Below are positions 8,446 through 17,138 of a stretch of DNA of 64,000 nucleotides, one piece after another. The stretch is from Gemmatimonadota bacterium (lineage in GTDB: Bacteria; Latescibacterota; UBA2968; GCA-2709665): assembly GCA_028877215.1 (NCBI GenBank), contig JAPPFJ010000024.1, forward strand, positions 110,989 to 174,988, given 5' to 3'. How positions within the stretch are numbered: the stretch's first letter is position 1; every line of letters starts with the position of its first letter. The notes under the pieces were generated by a model. The model had not been told where the DNA came from and searched no databases. It was given only the letters and a program-made list of their open reading frames with translations. The position numbers were made by a program, and so were the translations under genes.

Positions 8446-9959
8446 GGGGCGATTCCCATCAGCCATCCGGCGGCCTGCCGGGCAACGCCCACGGTGAGGG
8501 ACGTCGAAATCCCGAAATAGAAAGTGGCCGCAATCAGGATCCACATCGGGATATGCATCAGCAGCGGCGCCTCGTCCCTGCCGGCCGGAACGGGTGGCTT
8601 TCGGAAATAGGCGACTTCAACCACGCGCCATACGTAGACGACCGCCAGCAGGGAACCCAGCAGGACCAGAACCGCTACCGGCCACCAGCCCTTTTCCAGG
8701 GCAGCCAGAACCAGGTACCACTTGCTGATGAAGCCCACCGTGAGAGGCACGCCGATCAGGCTGAGCCCGCCGAGGACAAAGGCGGCCATGGTCAACGGCA
8801 TGCGCCGTCCGAGCCCGTGCATATCGTCGAGATTCACGGAGCCCACGCGGAGGGCAATACAGCCCATGCCCAGAAACAGGGCGCCCTTCATCACGGCGTG
8901 ATTGAATAGATGGACGATTCCCGCCGTCAGGCCGTTCAACGACCCCGGCCCGAACCGGACGTCCGGTCCGGCGCCGATGACCGACACAAGACCGACGCCC
9001 AGCGTCATGTATCCGATCTGAGCGACGCTGGACCAGGCGAGCATGCGCTTGATGTTGGTCTGGAAGATGGCGACCGTGGAGGCCGCGAAGACAGCAAGGA
9101 GCGAGAGTGGCAACAGAACGGCGTGCAATCCGACCGTATCGAATGCGAATCGGGGTCCGAATACGGTGAAGACGAAACGCAGGAGCACGTAGACGGAGAC
9201 CTTGGTCGCCGTTGCCGCAAGAAAGGCCGTCACCATGGATGGCGCGTAACAATACGCGTTGGGCAGCCACATATGTAATGGAAACAGGGCCAGTTTCAGA
9301 CAGAGGCCGACGCCGAGAAACGCGAACGCCGCCAGCACTGTCCTGGTGTCCAGGACCGGACCCAGGCGAACCGCGAGGTCCGCCATGTTCAGGGTTCCCG
9401 TCGCCATATAGAGGAGGCCCACGCCGATCAGAATGAACGTCGCCCCGACGGTTCCCAATACCAGGTATTGGTAGGCGGCCGTCAGGGCGCGGCGGTCGCC
9501 GCCAAGGCTGATCAGTGCATACGTGGAAAGGGAGGAAATCTCGAGAAAGACGAACAGGTTGAACGCGTCTCCGGTGATGGCGATGCCGAGGAGGCCCGTC
9601 AGGCACAGGAGATATGCCGCGTAAAACAGGTAGTGACGGTCGTGCGGGATTTCACGGGCCGCGCTGTGAGGCGCGTAGACCAGTACAACGGCGCCTATGG
9701 AAGCCACCAGGAGCAATATGAACGCGTTGACCGCATCGATCCGATACTCGATCCCCCAGGGTGCGCTCCAGCTCCCCATCGCGTATGAGATTGTACCGGC
9801 ATCCAAGACCCTTATGAGCAGCAGCGCGGCGATCCCCAGCGCCGCCCATACGACAGCCGTGGTGAAGGCCCAGACCAGCATCCTTCGCCTCAGCAACAGG
9901 CAGACCGGTGCGGCAATGAGGGGAAGGACGATCTGCAGAGCGGGCAAATGGTCGGACAT
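8442..9959 (-). CDS. mrpD: Cation/H+ antiporter subunit D
   Basis: A 505-residue member of the NuoL/M superfamily closest in position to classical MrpD, directly after mrpC. It contains LFVFLEISSLSTYALI, the lysine motif LCLKLALFPLHMWLPNAYCYAP and KRMLAWSSVAQIGYMTLG. It shares a one-base stop/start overlap with mrpC and a four-base overlap with the next antiporter gene. In Mrp complexes this subunit carries protons in exchange for sodium; the ion used here is inferred from the family. Confidence 0.9.
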   Translation of the reverse strand: MSDHLPALQIVLPLIAAPVCLLLRRRMLVWAFTTAVVWAALGIAALLLIRVLDAGTISYAMGSWSAPWGIEYRIDAVNAFILLLVASIGAVVLVYAPHSAAREIPHDRHYLFYAAYLLCLTGLLGIAITGDAFNLFVFLEISSLSTYALISLGGDRRALTAAYQYLVLGTVGATFILIGVGLLYMATGTLNMADLAVRLGPVLDTRTVLAAFAFLGVGLCLKLALFPLHMWLPNAYCYAPSMVTAFLAATATKVSVYVLLRFVFTVFGPRFAFDTVGLHAVLLPLSLLAVFAASTVAIFQTNIKRMLAWSSVAQIGYMTLGVGLVSVIGAGPDVRFGPGSLNGLTAGIVHLFNHAVMKGALFLGMGCIALRVGSVNLDDMHGLGRRMPLTMAAFVLGGLSLIGVPLTVGFISKWYLVLAALEKGWWPVAVLVLLGSLLAVVYVWRVVEVAYFRKPPVPAGRDEAPLLMHIPMWILIAATFYFGISTSLTVGVARQAAGWLMGIAP

Positions 9960-10318
9960 CAGGGTGCCTCCTCACCCTGACGGTAGATATCCTGCTCTTC
10001 TATTGTGCCGTAGGCTTCCCGTATCCGCACCACCAGCGCCAACCCCAACGACGTCGTGGCGATACCCACCACGATCGCCGTGAGAATGAGTACGTGCGGC
10101 AGCGGATTCGAATAGCTCTGCACCCCCTCCGCGATGATCGGCGCGCTACCGCCGGAGACCTTGCCCAGGCTGATGTAGAACAGGAAGACCGACGTCTGAA
10201 AGATATTCAGGCCGATCAGTTTCTTGACCAGGTTGCCGCTGGCGATCACCGCGTAGAAACCGATCATCATCAGGACGATGACGATCCAGTAGTTGAACAG
10301 ACCCGGGAGCGCGGTCAT
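9959..10318 (-). CDS. mrpC: Cation/H+ antiporter subunit C (NuoK-like)
   Basis: A 119-residue three-helix protein homologous to NuoK. It has the conserved GLNIFQTSVFLFYISLG region and the ALPHVLILTAIVVGIATTSLGLAL-type segment (here NPLPHVLILTAIVV) that marks MrpC. Its ATG overlaps the mrpB stop by four bases and its end touches the mrpD start. It is part of the same tightly packed transcript. Confidence 0.93.
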   Translation of the reverse strand: MTALPGLFNYWIVIVLMMIGFYAVIASGNLVKKLIGLNIFQTSVFLFYISLGKVSGGSAPIIAEGVQSYSNPLPHVLILTAIVVGIATTSLGLALVVRIREAYGTIEEQDIYRQGEEAP

Positions 10319-10734
10319 GATCGCGCCCTGCCGGCAAACGCGAAGAAGACTCCGATAATCACCGAAGCCACGGTGATTCCCACGCCCAGTTCGATCAGGA
10401 GAATTCCCAGATGCTGACCGCCCACCGGATCGGCTCCAAGCACGCCGTAGTCCAGGTAGCGGCCGCCCTTCAATATTCCCGCGACCCCGGTAACGGCATA
10501 CAGGAGCAGGCCCAGGGCAATGACAATTTCCACGATGCCGGGCCTGACCACCCGCTTTGCCTCGTCCAGGCCGAAAATCAGCGTGTACAGCACGAACCCC
10601 GCCGCAAAGATCACACCCGCCTGGAACCCGCCCCCGGGCCCGAAATCGCCGTGAAACTGGACGTAAAGCGCAAACAGAAGGATCAGCGGGATGAACAGCT
10701 TGGCGATGACCCTGGGTATGATCTGGTGTTTCAC
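10315..10734 (-). CDS. mrpB: Cation/H+ antiporter subunit B
   Basis: A 139-residue protein with four membrane helices and the MnhB signature FHGDFGPGGGFQAGVIFAAGFVLY. The track starts it 23 residues earlier inside the preceding gene; the GTG at 10734 gives a GTGA stop/start overlap and begins VKHQIIPRVIAKLFIPLILLF, the normal N-terminus of this family. It follows the DUF4040 gene and precedes mrpC, the usual Mrp order when MrpA is split. Confidence 0.92.
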   Translation of the reverse strand: MKHQIIPRVIAKLFIPLILLFALYVQFHGDFGPGGGFQAGVIFAAGFVLYTLIFGLDEAKRVVRPGIVEIVIALGLLLYAVTGVAGILKGGRYLDYGVLGADPVGGQHLGILLIELGVGITVASVIIGVFFAFAGRARS

Positions 10735-11300
10735 CGCTCTTCCTCCCGCTCGCGGCCTGGCCGTGACCCCTTCAGCAGCAGCAACACCCCGACGCCCGCG
10801 CAAAAGATCACCGTGGTCTCACCGAGCGTATCGTATCCCCGGTAGCTGGCAAGGACGGAAGTCACGATATTTTCAACGTCGACGCGCTTTGCCGACCCAT
10901 CGGCGTGGGGCACGGAATCCTTGAGGTATTCCGGCGCAATATGGGTATGGACCGGCGCTTCGGCGTCGCCGAACCCCGGCATGTCCAGCGTCCCGTAGAT
11001 CAGGACCGCGCCCGTCGCCAGGACCACGAGAAGAGGAAGCGGCGACGGTCGGGAAGGCCTCTTCTCCACCCGGGTTGTCAGCAGGAGAGTCCCGAGAAGC
11101 AGCACGGTCGAGATGCCCGCCCCCACGGCGGCCTCGGTAAACGCCACGTCGACGGCGTCCATCACGGTAAACAACCCCGCGGAAAGCAGGCTGAAGATCC
11201 CGGCCAGGATCACGGAGGCGAGCAGATTGCGGATGAGGACGACGGCGACGGCGGTGGCGACCAGGAACGCCAGCAGAACAGCGTCGATGAGTTCGATCAT
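10731..11300 (-). CDS. DUF4040/MbhDE-like subunit (equivalent of the MrpA C-terminus)
   Basis: A 189-residue protein. The first 75 residues form three membrane helices with ADAVDVAFTEAAVGAG-like sequence (AVDVAFTEAAVGAGIST), matching the MrpA C-terminal/MbhD domain; the second part (DIENIVTSVLASYRGYDTLGETTVIFCAGVGVLLLL-like) matches MbhE. In classical Mrp operons these are the C-terminal end of the 800-residue MrpA; here they are a separate gene, so the antiporter core is supplied by the MrpD-like genes. It overlaps mrpG and mrpB by four bases each. Confidence 0.85.
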   Translation of the reverse strand: MIELIDAVLLAFLVATAVAVVLIRNLLASVILAGIFSLLSAGLFTVMDAVDVAFTEAAVGAGISTVLLLGTLLLTTRVEKRPSRPSPLPLLVVLATGAVLIYGTLDMPGFGDAEAPVHTHIAPEYLKDSVPHADGSAKRVDVENIVTSVLASYRGYDTLGETTVIFCAGVGVLLLLKGSRPGREREEER

Positions 11301-11614
11301 GGTTGGCGGCTATCCTCGTGACAGAGCGGCTTCAATCCGGAGGTAAAAGCGGCCTTTGCAACCGCGTGGGTCGATGCCGGGCCGGTCAAAAAGATCAGCA
11401 GGAGGACCAGAAACAGCTTGACGGTGACCATGCTGAGACCGCCCTGCAGCATCAGCCCGACAAGCAAAAGCCCGGCGCCGAACGTATCCGTAATTCCGGC
11501 GCCGTGCATGCGGCTGTAAAAATCGGGAAGTCTGATCAGCCCGATACCGCCCACGATGCAGAAGAAAGACCCCAGGAGCAGGCATGCCCAGCTGGCGACG
11601 TCGTTGACCATCAT
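11297..11614 (-). CDS. mrpG: Cation/H+ antiporter subunit G
   Basis: A 105-residue protein with three membrane helices. It carries the MnhG/PhaG signature GGIGLIRLPDFYSRMHGAGITDTFGAGLLLVGLML. It overlaps mrpF and the DUF4040 gene by four bases on each side. In Mrp complexes this small subunit is required for assembly of the full antiporter. Confidence 0.95.
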   Translation of the reverse strand: MMVNDVASWACLLLGSFFCIVGGIGLIRLPDFYSRMHGAGITDTFGAGLLLVGLMLQGGLSMVTVKLFLVLLLIFLTGPASTHAVAKAAFTSGLKPLCHEDSRQP

Positions 11615-11898
11615 CCGGTGGACTCTCCGTTCTCACCGTCAGCTGCACCGAAACTGCCGTACTGAACAAACTTGAGTACGGCAAACGTTCCGATGAAGTT
11701 CAACAGGACGTAGATCAGCGCCAGGTCGAGAAAATCCGGCCTGCCGGTAAGAAAGCCCAGCACCGCGATCAGGAGGATCATCTTGGTGCCGAACATATTC
11801 GCGGCGAGGATACGGTCGTAAACCGTCGGACCCGCGAACGCCCGAATCAGAGCCAGAACCATTGTAATCAGGACCGCCGCCATCGCCGATGCAAACAT
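11611..11898 (-). CDS. mrpF: Cation/H+ antiporter subunit F
   Basis: A 95-residue three-helix protein with the family motif RAFAGPTVYDRILAANMFGTKMILLIAVLG. The track joins it to a 190-residue upstream stretch that is read out of frame through mrpE; the ATG at 11898 shares one base with the mrpE stop (TGATG) and gives a normal-length MrpF. It is followed by mrpG with a four-base overlap. Confidence 0.93.
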   Translation of the reverse strand: MFASAMAAVLITMVLALIRAFAGPTVYDRILAANMFGTKMILLIAVLGFLTGRPDFLDLALIYVLLNFIGTFAVLKFVQYGSFGAADGENGESTG

Positions 11899-12383
11899 CA
11901 GGACTCTCCCTCCAGTGCCGTGACGCGGCGATCCATCCCGCCGTCCGCGAGTTCCTCCGCGCTTTCGCGCGAGAGCGCGTGCACCAGCACGACGTCGTCT
12001 TCCACGTCCACCGACACGGTCCCTGGAGTCAGTGTGATCGAGTTGGCGTAGATGACCTTCCCGAGCGCGGTTCTCTGGGTTGCCCGGGTACGAATCAGGG
12101 TGGGGCTGACCGGCAGCCGCGGATTCAGTATTCGCAATGCCACGTCGATATTGGACCGGAAGATGGCAAGCAGCAGCCAGGGAACGTACAGGATTGCGCG
12201 GCCGGCCAGGTGGATGGGATGCCCCTCGGAATCGACGATACGCATTCGCCGGACGATGCCGACCACCGCCAGACACGAGACGATTCCCAGAACGAGAACC
12301 AGCGTTCGTTCGATGGTGTAATGGCCCGACCAGAGCAGCCATACACCGAACAACGTAACGCCAAGACTCAGCAGAATTCTCAA
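11898..12383 (-). CDS. mrpE: Cation/H+ antiporter subunit E
   Basis: A 161-residue protein with two N-terminal membrane helices and a soluble C-terminal domain. It has the MnhE features WLLLAIFRSNIDVALRILNP and ALGKVIYANSITLTPGTVSVDVEDD. It is the first gene of the Mrp group, 115 bases after the nuoM stop, and is followed by mrpF with a one-base overlap. Whether the Mrp genes have their own promoter in that gap or rely on the nuo transcript is not clear. Confidence 0.94.
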   Translation of the reverse strand: MRILLSLGVTLFGVWLLWSGHYTIERTLVLVLGIVSCLAVVGIVRRMRIVDSEGHPIHLAGRAILYVPWLLLAIFRSNIDVALRILNPRLPVSPTLIRTRATQRTALGKVIYANSITLTPGTVSVDVEDDVVLVHALSRESAEELADGGMDRRVTALEGES

Positions 12384-12498
12384 ACCCGGTTCCCTCCGAT
12401 CCCGTCCTGTCCCGGCACTGACCCGCCACTCGGAAATTCATTTCAAGGACAGAACACCAGCCGCGCAACGGCGGACCGCGCCCGATGTCCGGTTCGAT

Positions 12499-14019
12499 CT
12501 ATCTGATCTGCTCATCTTTACGAACCGTCGCGTAGAGTTCGTTCAGGCTTTCGATCTGCCGGATGCGCACCTGTTCGATCACGAGCTTTGCGGACAATTC
12601 GGTCTTTTTCAGAAAGGCGCCCGGGTACAGGCCGATCCAGAACATCAGGATCACCAGCGGCGTCATAATGAACCATTCGCGCAGGGACAGGTCCTGCAGC
12701 TTGCGGTTGCGTTCGTCTTTCACCTCTCCCCACACCACGCGCTGGAACATCCACAGCATGTACACGGCGGCAAGGACGACACCCGACGCGGCTATGATGC
12801 CATACACCATGTTTGCCTTAAAGGCTCCGAGAAGGATCAGAAACTCGCCCACAAATCCGTTCAGCCCTGGAAGTCCGATGGAGGAGAGCGTTGCAATCAA
12901 AAAGAAGGTGGCGAATACCGGAATGGTTTTGGCCAGTCCGCCATAATCGGCAATCAGCCGCGTATGCCTTCGTTCGTATATCATGCCCACGATCAGAAAC
13001 AGCGCTCCCGTTGAAAGTCCGTGGTTCACCATCTGGATGATTCCACCCTGCATACCCTGAGCGTTCATGGCGAAAATACCCAGGACCACGAATCCCAGGT
13101 GGCTCACACTCGAATAAGCCACCAGTTTTTTGATATCCGTCTGTACCATTGCGACCAGAGCGCCGTACACGATGCCGACCACGGAGAGCGCCATGATGTA
13201 CGGCGTGAAGTACAACGCCGCCAGCGGGAACAGCGGCAGACAGAACCGGATCAGCCCGTAGGTCCCCATCTTGAGCAGAACCCCCGCCAGGATGACGCTG
13301 CCCGCCGTTGGCGCCTCGACGTGCGCGTCCGGCAACCAGGTATGAAGCGGGAACAGCGGGACCTTTATGGCGAAACTCAGGAAGAACGCCAGGAAGAGCC
13401 AGTGCTGTTGCGGGTGCAGATAGGTCATCTTCTGAAGAACCATGAGATCGAAGGTGCCGTATTGCAGACCGAGATAGACAATCGCCACGAGCATCAACAG
13501 GCTGCCCGCCAGGGTAAAGAGCACGAACTTCACCGCCGCATAGATCCGGCGTTCGCCGCCCCAGACGCCGATCAACAGAACCATCGGAATCAGCATGGCC
13601 TCCCAGAACACGTAGAAGAGGAACAGGTCAAGGGCGCAGAATACCCCTATCATCCCCGTTTCCAGCAGAAGCATCGAGGCCATGTACTCCCGCACACGGG
13701 ACGTGATCGACGACCATGATGCGAGAATCGCCAGGAAGGTGAGCAGGGTGGTCACCAGTACCAGCAACAGGCTGATTCCGTCGATCCCAACGAAATACGA
13801 GATCCCGAACTGGCCCACCCACTCTGCCTTTTCCACAAACTGCATACCGGGAACGCCCGCTCTGAATTCGACGTACAGCAAAACGGACAGCAGCAGGTTC
13901 ACAAATGCCACGGCCAGAGCGAAAGCGCGGCTGAATCCGTCCCGGCCGCGACCGAACAGCAGGACCAGCACGCCGCCAATCAACGGTATGAAGATCAGGC
14001 TTGTTAGGAGTCCGGGCAT
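12499..14019 (-). CDS. nuoM: NADH-quinone oxidoreductase subunit M
   Basis: A 506-residue antiporter-like subunit of complex I. Diagnostic segments are LFLFYVFWEAMLIPMVLLIGVWGG (key Glu), FAIKVPLFPLHTWLPDAHVEAPTAGSVILAGVLLKMGTYG (key Lys) and KKLVAYSSVSHLGFVVLG. The ATG lies 12 bases after the nuoL stop. It is the last nuo gene before the Mrp insertion; nuoN, which normally follows, is 7.8 kb further on. Confidence 0.96.
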   Translation of the reverse strand: MPGLLTSLIFIPLIGGVLVLLFGRGRDGFSRAFALAVAFVNLLLSVLLYVEFRAGVPGMQFVEKAEWVGQFGISYFVGIDGISLLLVLVTTLLTFLAILASWSSITSRVREYMASMLLLETGMIGVFCALDLFLFYVFWEAMLIPMVLLIGVWGGERRIYAAVKFVLFTLAGSLLMLVAIVYLGLQYGTFDLMVLQKMTYLHPQQHWLFLAFFLSFAIKVPLFPLHTWLPDAHVEAPTAGSVILAGVLLKMGTYGLIRFCLPLFPLAALYFTPYIMALSVVGIVYGALVAMVQTDIKKLVAYSSVSHLGFVVLGIFAMNAQGMQGGIIQMVNHGLSTGALFLIVGMIYERRHTRLIADYGGLAKTIPVFATFFLIATLSSIGLPGLNGFVGEFLILLGAFKANMVYGIIAASGVVLAAVYMLWMFQRVVWGEVKDERNRKLQDLSLREWFIMTPLVILMFWIGLYPGAFLKKTELSAKLVIEQVRIRQIESLNELYATVRKDEQIR

Positions 14020-14031
14020 GTGTTCAATTCC

Positions 14032-15891
14032 TTAATTCTCGGACACATAGTAAATCACCGCGACCACGCCAAGCACCATCCAGAGCGCATAGGTAGGCGC
14101 GTTACCCGACTGGAAGCGGGTAACGACCCAGCCGGCGCCTTTCACCAGCAGGCCCAGCCCGTTCGCGATCCCATCCACCACGATTGAATCGATAACGCGC
14201 GCCAGTACCAGCGAAAGCCGATGAATCGGCCGCACGATGAAGGCGTGGTAAATCTCGTCGACGTACCACTTGCGAGTCAGCAGCCCGTGAAGGGAATTGG
14301 AGGACGCCACTCCCAGCCGGCCCGTTCTGTGCATCCGGTATGCAATCCCGATTCCGAGCAGACCCGCAAGGACGGAAATCCCCACCAGCATCCCACCGGA
14401 CAATCCTCCCGATGCAGTATGACGGGCCGCGCCTGCCGTATCGCTCAGGAATACATCGATCCAGCCCTGACCCGGTGGAACGCCCACGAATCCGACGACG
14501 GCCGAACCCAGCGCCAGAACGACCAGCGGGACGGTCATGTTATGCGGGGACTCGTGAGCGTGGTCGTACAGTTGCCGGTCCCGGGGTTGTCCATGGAACG
14601 TCATCAGGATCAGCCGGAACATATAAAAAGCCGTAAGGACAGCCCCCACGACGCCGAGAGCCCAGATCGCCAGGTTTCCGGAGCGGTACGCACTCACCAG
14701 GATTTCGTCCTTGCTCCAGAAGCCGGCCAGCGGCGGAATTCCCGCGATGGCGAGCGCGCCGATCCAGAACGTAACGCCGGTGACCCGCATCCTGCCCAGC
14801 AGCCCCCCCATCTTCCGCATATCCAGTTCGTCCTGCATCGCGTGCATCACACTGCCCGCCGCCAGAAACATCAGACCCTTGAAGAAAGCGTGCGTGAACA
14901 GGTGGAAGATCCCGGCGGTATATGCGCCCACCCCCACGCCAATGAACATGTACCCCAGCTGGCTGACCGTTGAATAGGCAAGCACCCGCTTGATGTCAGT
15001 ATTCACCAGCGCGATGGTCGCGGCCAGCAACGCCGTGGCGACGCCGACCCAGGCCACTACGGCGCCGGCGGTGGGCGCGAGCGTATACAGCACATTCGAG
15101 CGGGCGACCATATAGATCCCCGCCGTGACCATCGTGGCCGCATGAATCAGGGAACTCACGGGCGTGGGCCCTTCCATCGCATCGGGCAGCCAGACGTAAA
15201 GCGGAAACTGCGCCGACTTCCCGCAGGCGCCCACGAAAAGCAGCAGCGCAATCGCCGTCGCGACCCCCGTGGACAACATCAGGGGCGCCTTTTCGAATAC
15301 CTCGGTGTACTGCACCGTGCCCAGATAACTCACCATCAAAAAAATCCCGAGCAGGAAACCGAAATCCCCGATCCGGTTCACGATGAACGCCTTCTTGCCG
15401 GCGTCGGAAGCGGACTTCCGCTCGTACCAGAAGCCGATGAGGAGATATGAACACAATCCCACGCCTTCCCACCCCACGAACATCAGCAGATAATTGTTCG
15501 CGAGCACCAGAACCAGCATCGAAAAAACAAAAAGGTTCAGGTATGCGAAGAATCTGGCAAACCCCGGGTCGTTGCGCATGTATCCGATAGAATACACATG
15601 GATCAGAAACGAGATGGTCGTCACCGTCACGATCATGACCGTTGACAATGCATCGACCTGGAACCCCACCGAGGCTTTGAACGACCCCGCCGCAATCCAC
15701 GCGTACACGTCTTCGTTCAATTCTCCTCCGCCCATCACCCAGAACAGAACGCGCAGTGACAGAATCCAGGAGAGACCGACGGCCGCGGCGCCGATGTATC
15801 CGGACGCCTCCCGAAGCCGGTACCCGAACAAACCGTTGACGGCCGCGCCGGCAAGCGGAAAGAGAATGATCAGAATGACTGCGGTCAGCAT
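14032..15891 (-). CDS. nuoL: NADH-quinone oxidoreductase subunit L
   Basis: A 619-residue proton-pumping subunit of complex I with the long C-terminal lateral helix region typical of NuoL. Conserved pieces include MFVGWEGVGLCSYLLIGFWYE, SAQFPLYVWLPDAMEGPTPVSSLIHAATMVTAGIY and KRVLAYSTVSQLGYMFIGVG. The track starts it at a TTG seven codons earlier; I prefer the ATG at 15891, which has GGA about eight bases upstream. It lies between nuoK and nuoM. Confidence 0.96.
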   Translation of the reverse strand: MLTAVILIILFPLAGAAVNGLFGYRLREASGYIGAAAVGLSWILSLRVLFWVMGGGELNEDVYAWIAAGSFKASVGFQVDALSTVMIVTVTTISFLIHVYSIGYMRNDPGFARFFAYLNLFVFSMLVLVLANNYLLMFVGWEGVGLCSYLLIGFWYERKSASDAGKKAFIVNRIGDFGFLLGIFLMVSYLGTVQYTEVFEKAPLMLSTGVATAIALLLFVGACGKSAQFPLYVWLPDAMEGPTPVSSLIHAATMVTAGIYMVARSNVLYTLAPTAGAVVAWVGVATALLAATIALVNTDIKRVLAYSTVSQLGYMFIGVGVGAYTAGIFHLFTHAFFKGLMFLAAGSVMHAMQDELDMRKMGGLLGRMRVTGVTFWIGALAIAGIPPLAGFWSKDEILVSAYRSGNLAIWALGVVGAVLTAFYMFRLILMTFHGQPRDRQLYDHAHESPHNMTVPLVVLALGSAVVGFVGVPPGQGWIDVFLSDTAGAARHTASGGLSGGMLVGISVLAGLLGIGIAYRMHRTGRLGVASSNSLHGLLTRKWYVDEIYHAFIVRPIHRLSLVLARVIDSIVVDGIANGLGLLVKGAGWVVTRFQSGNAPTYALWMVLGVVAVIYYVSEN

Positions 15892-15943
15892 TTTCAATTC
15901 CACACAAATCAACAGACAGGGTAAAACGCAACGCCGTCCCGGA

Positions 15944-16249
15944 TTACCATTTCAACAGATTCACGTCACCCACGTCCAAAGTCTGCCTGTTCCTGTAAAG
16001 CGCAATGATGATCGCCAGTCCGACCGCCACTTCGGCAGCGGACACCGCCATCACGAAAAACACGAACACCTGCCCGGAACCCGAACCCATATAGCGCGCC
16101 ATCGTCACAAACAGGAGATTGACCGCGTTCAGCATCAGTTCGATGCACATGAAGATTACGATTGCATTGCGACGAATCAACACGCCCGTCACACCGATGG
16201 CGAACAGCATCGCGCTCAATATCAGGTAATAGGTAACCGGAACTGCCAT
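15944..16249 (-). CDS. nuoK: NADH-quinone oxidoreductase subunit K
   Basis: A 101-residue, three-helix subunit with the family core [35 protein letters not shown], which contains the two conserved membrane glutamates (CIELMLN and [10 protein letters not shown]). It lies 52 bases before nuoL. The gap to nuoJ upstream is unusually long, about 320 bases. Confidence 0.96.
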   Translation of the reverse strand: MAVPVTYYLILSAMLFAIGVTGVLIRRNAIVIFMCIELMLNAVNLLFVTMARYMGSGSGQVFVFFVMAVSAAEVAVGLAIIIALYRNRQTLDVGDVNLLKW

Positions 16250-16569
16250 CTCGATCTCACTGTTCCTATTTAATTCAAATACTCAGATCTTACATGGATG
16301 AACAGGATGAACAGGATAGGAATCCAAAGGCTGTCGTACACCCTATTCCTGGCTGTGACGAAGAGTCCGTCTAAGGTGCTCCACACAGAGTTGCGCCGAA
16401 CATCCCGATCACACGTCAGCAGATGCTTTCGGTGAACTCTACACTATAACCGTTGAAATACAGGCAATGATTAAACGTCGCCACCCGATTTTGTGAACTA
16501 TTCATGATGTTAAGAATCTATCACGAATTTGCGGAGAAAACGAAAAACGAACGTTCGCGCCCGGACGAA
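16250..16569. other. Long gap inside the nuo operon with a GGATGAACA tandem
   Basis: These 320 bases separate nuoJ from nuoK, which are usually adjacent. No coding sequence is supported. At 16296-16317 there is a direct repeat GGATGAACAGGATGAACAGGAT. The rest is moderately AT-rich with no clear hairpin terminator. An internal promoter is possible (TATAGT on the minus strand near 16445), but no good -35 box is visible. Confidence 0.5.
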
Positions 16570-17106
16570 TCAGGGCGCTTGCCTGGATTGGTTACCTCCG
16601 CTTTCCCGGTCCCCTTTCACCATGACCATCACGCCGATCAGAGCGACCAGCAGAATCAGGGACACCACCTCGAAAGGAAACAGATACCTGGTATACAGCA
16701 TTTTGCCGATGGCGTTGATGTTGTCGGTAAACAGCGGCGCGTCGCCGGATGCGGGCGTGCCGACCCAACGCCGTCCTGCCATGAAGCCCAGTTGCGCCAC
16801 CAGAGCCGCCGCCAGCAGGACAACGGCGACGCGTCGATATTTGCCCGCGACGCGCTCGAGGGTGTCGGAATGACCCAGGTTCAGAAGCATGATTACGAAC
16901 AGGAAGAGTACCATGATTGCGCCGGCGTACACGATAATCTGGACCACCGCCAGGAAATACGCATTCAGCAAAACAAAAAGCCCTGCCAAGGCGAAGAACG
17001 CAGCCACCAGAGACAGGGCGCTGTAGACCGGATTTCGAAACGCGACGAGGAGCACTGCCGCAACCAGCGCGATTGCGGCAAAAACGAAAAAGAAGATTTG
17101 CTCCAT
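16570..17106 (-). CDS. nuoJ: NADH-quinone oxidoreductase subunit J
   Basis: A 178-residue membrane subunit with AFFALAGLFVLLNAYFLAVVQIIVYAGAIMVLFLFVIMLLNLG, the strongly conserved core around transmembrane helix 3 whose pi-bulge takes part in coupling. The track fuses it to 160 residues read out of frame through nuoH; the ATG at 17106 gives the normal protein. nuoI, which normally lies between nuoH and nuoJ, is missing: only 32 bases separate the two genes. Confidence 0.95.
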   Translation of the reverse strand: MEQIFFFVFAAIALVAAVLLVAFRNPVYSALSLVAAFFALAGLFVLLNAYFLAVVQIIVYAGAIMVLFLFVIMLLNLGHSDTLERVAGKYRRVAVVLLAAALVAQLGFMAGRRWVGTPASGDAPLFTDNINAIGKMLYTRYLFPFEVVSLILLVALIGVMVMVKGDRESGGNQSRQAP

Positions 17107-17138
17107 TATCCCTCCCGCAGGGCGCCGCTCGGTGTCAC

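Noticed and set aside
11899-12468. N-terminal 190 residues of the 285-residue ORF ending in mrpF
   Set aside because: It is the wrong frame of mrpE; MrpF is complete from the ATG at 11898.
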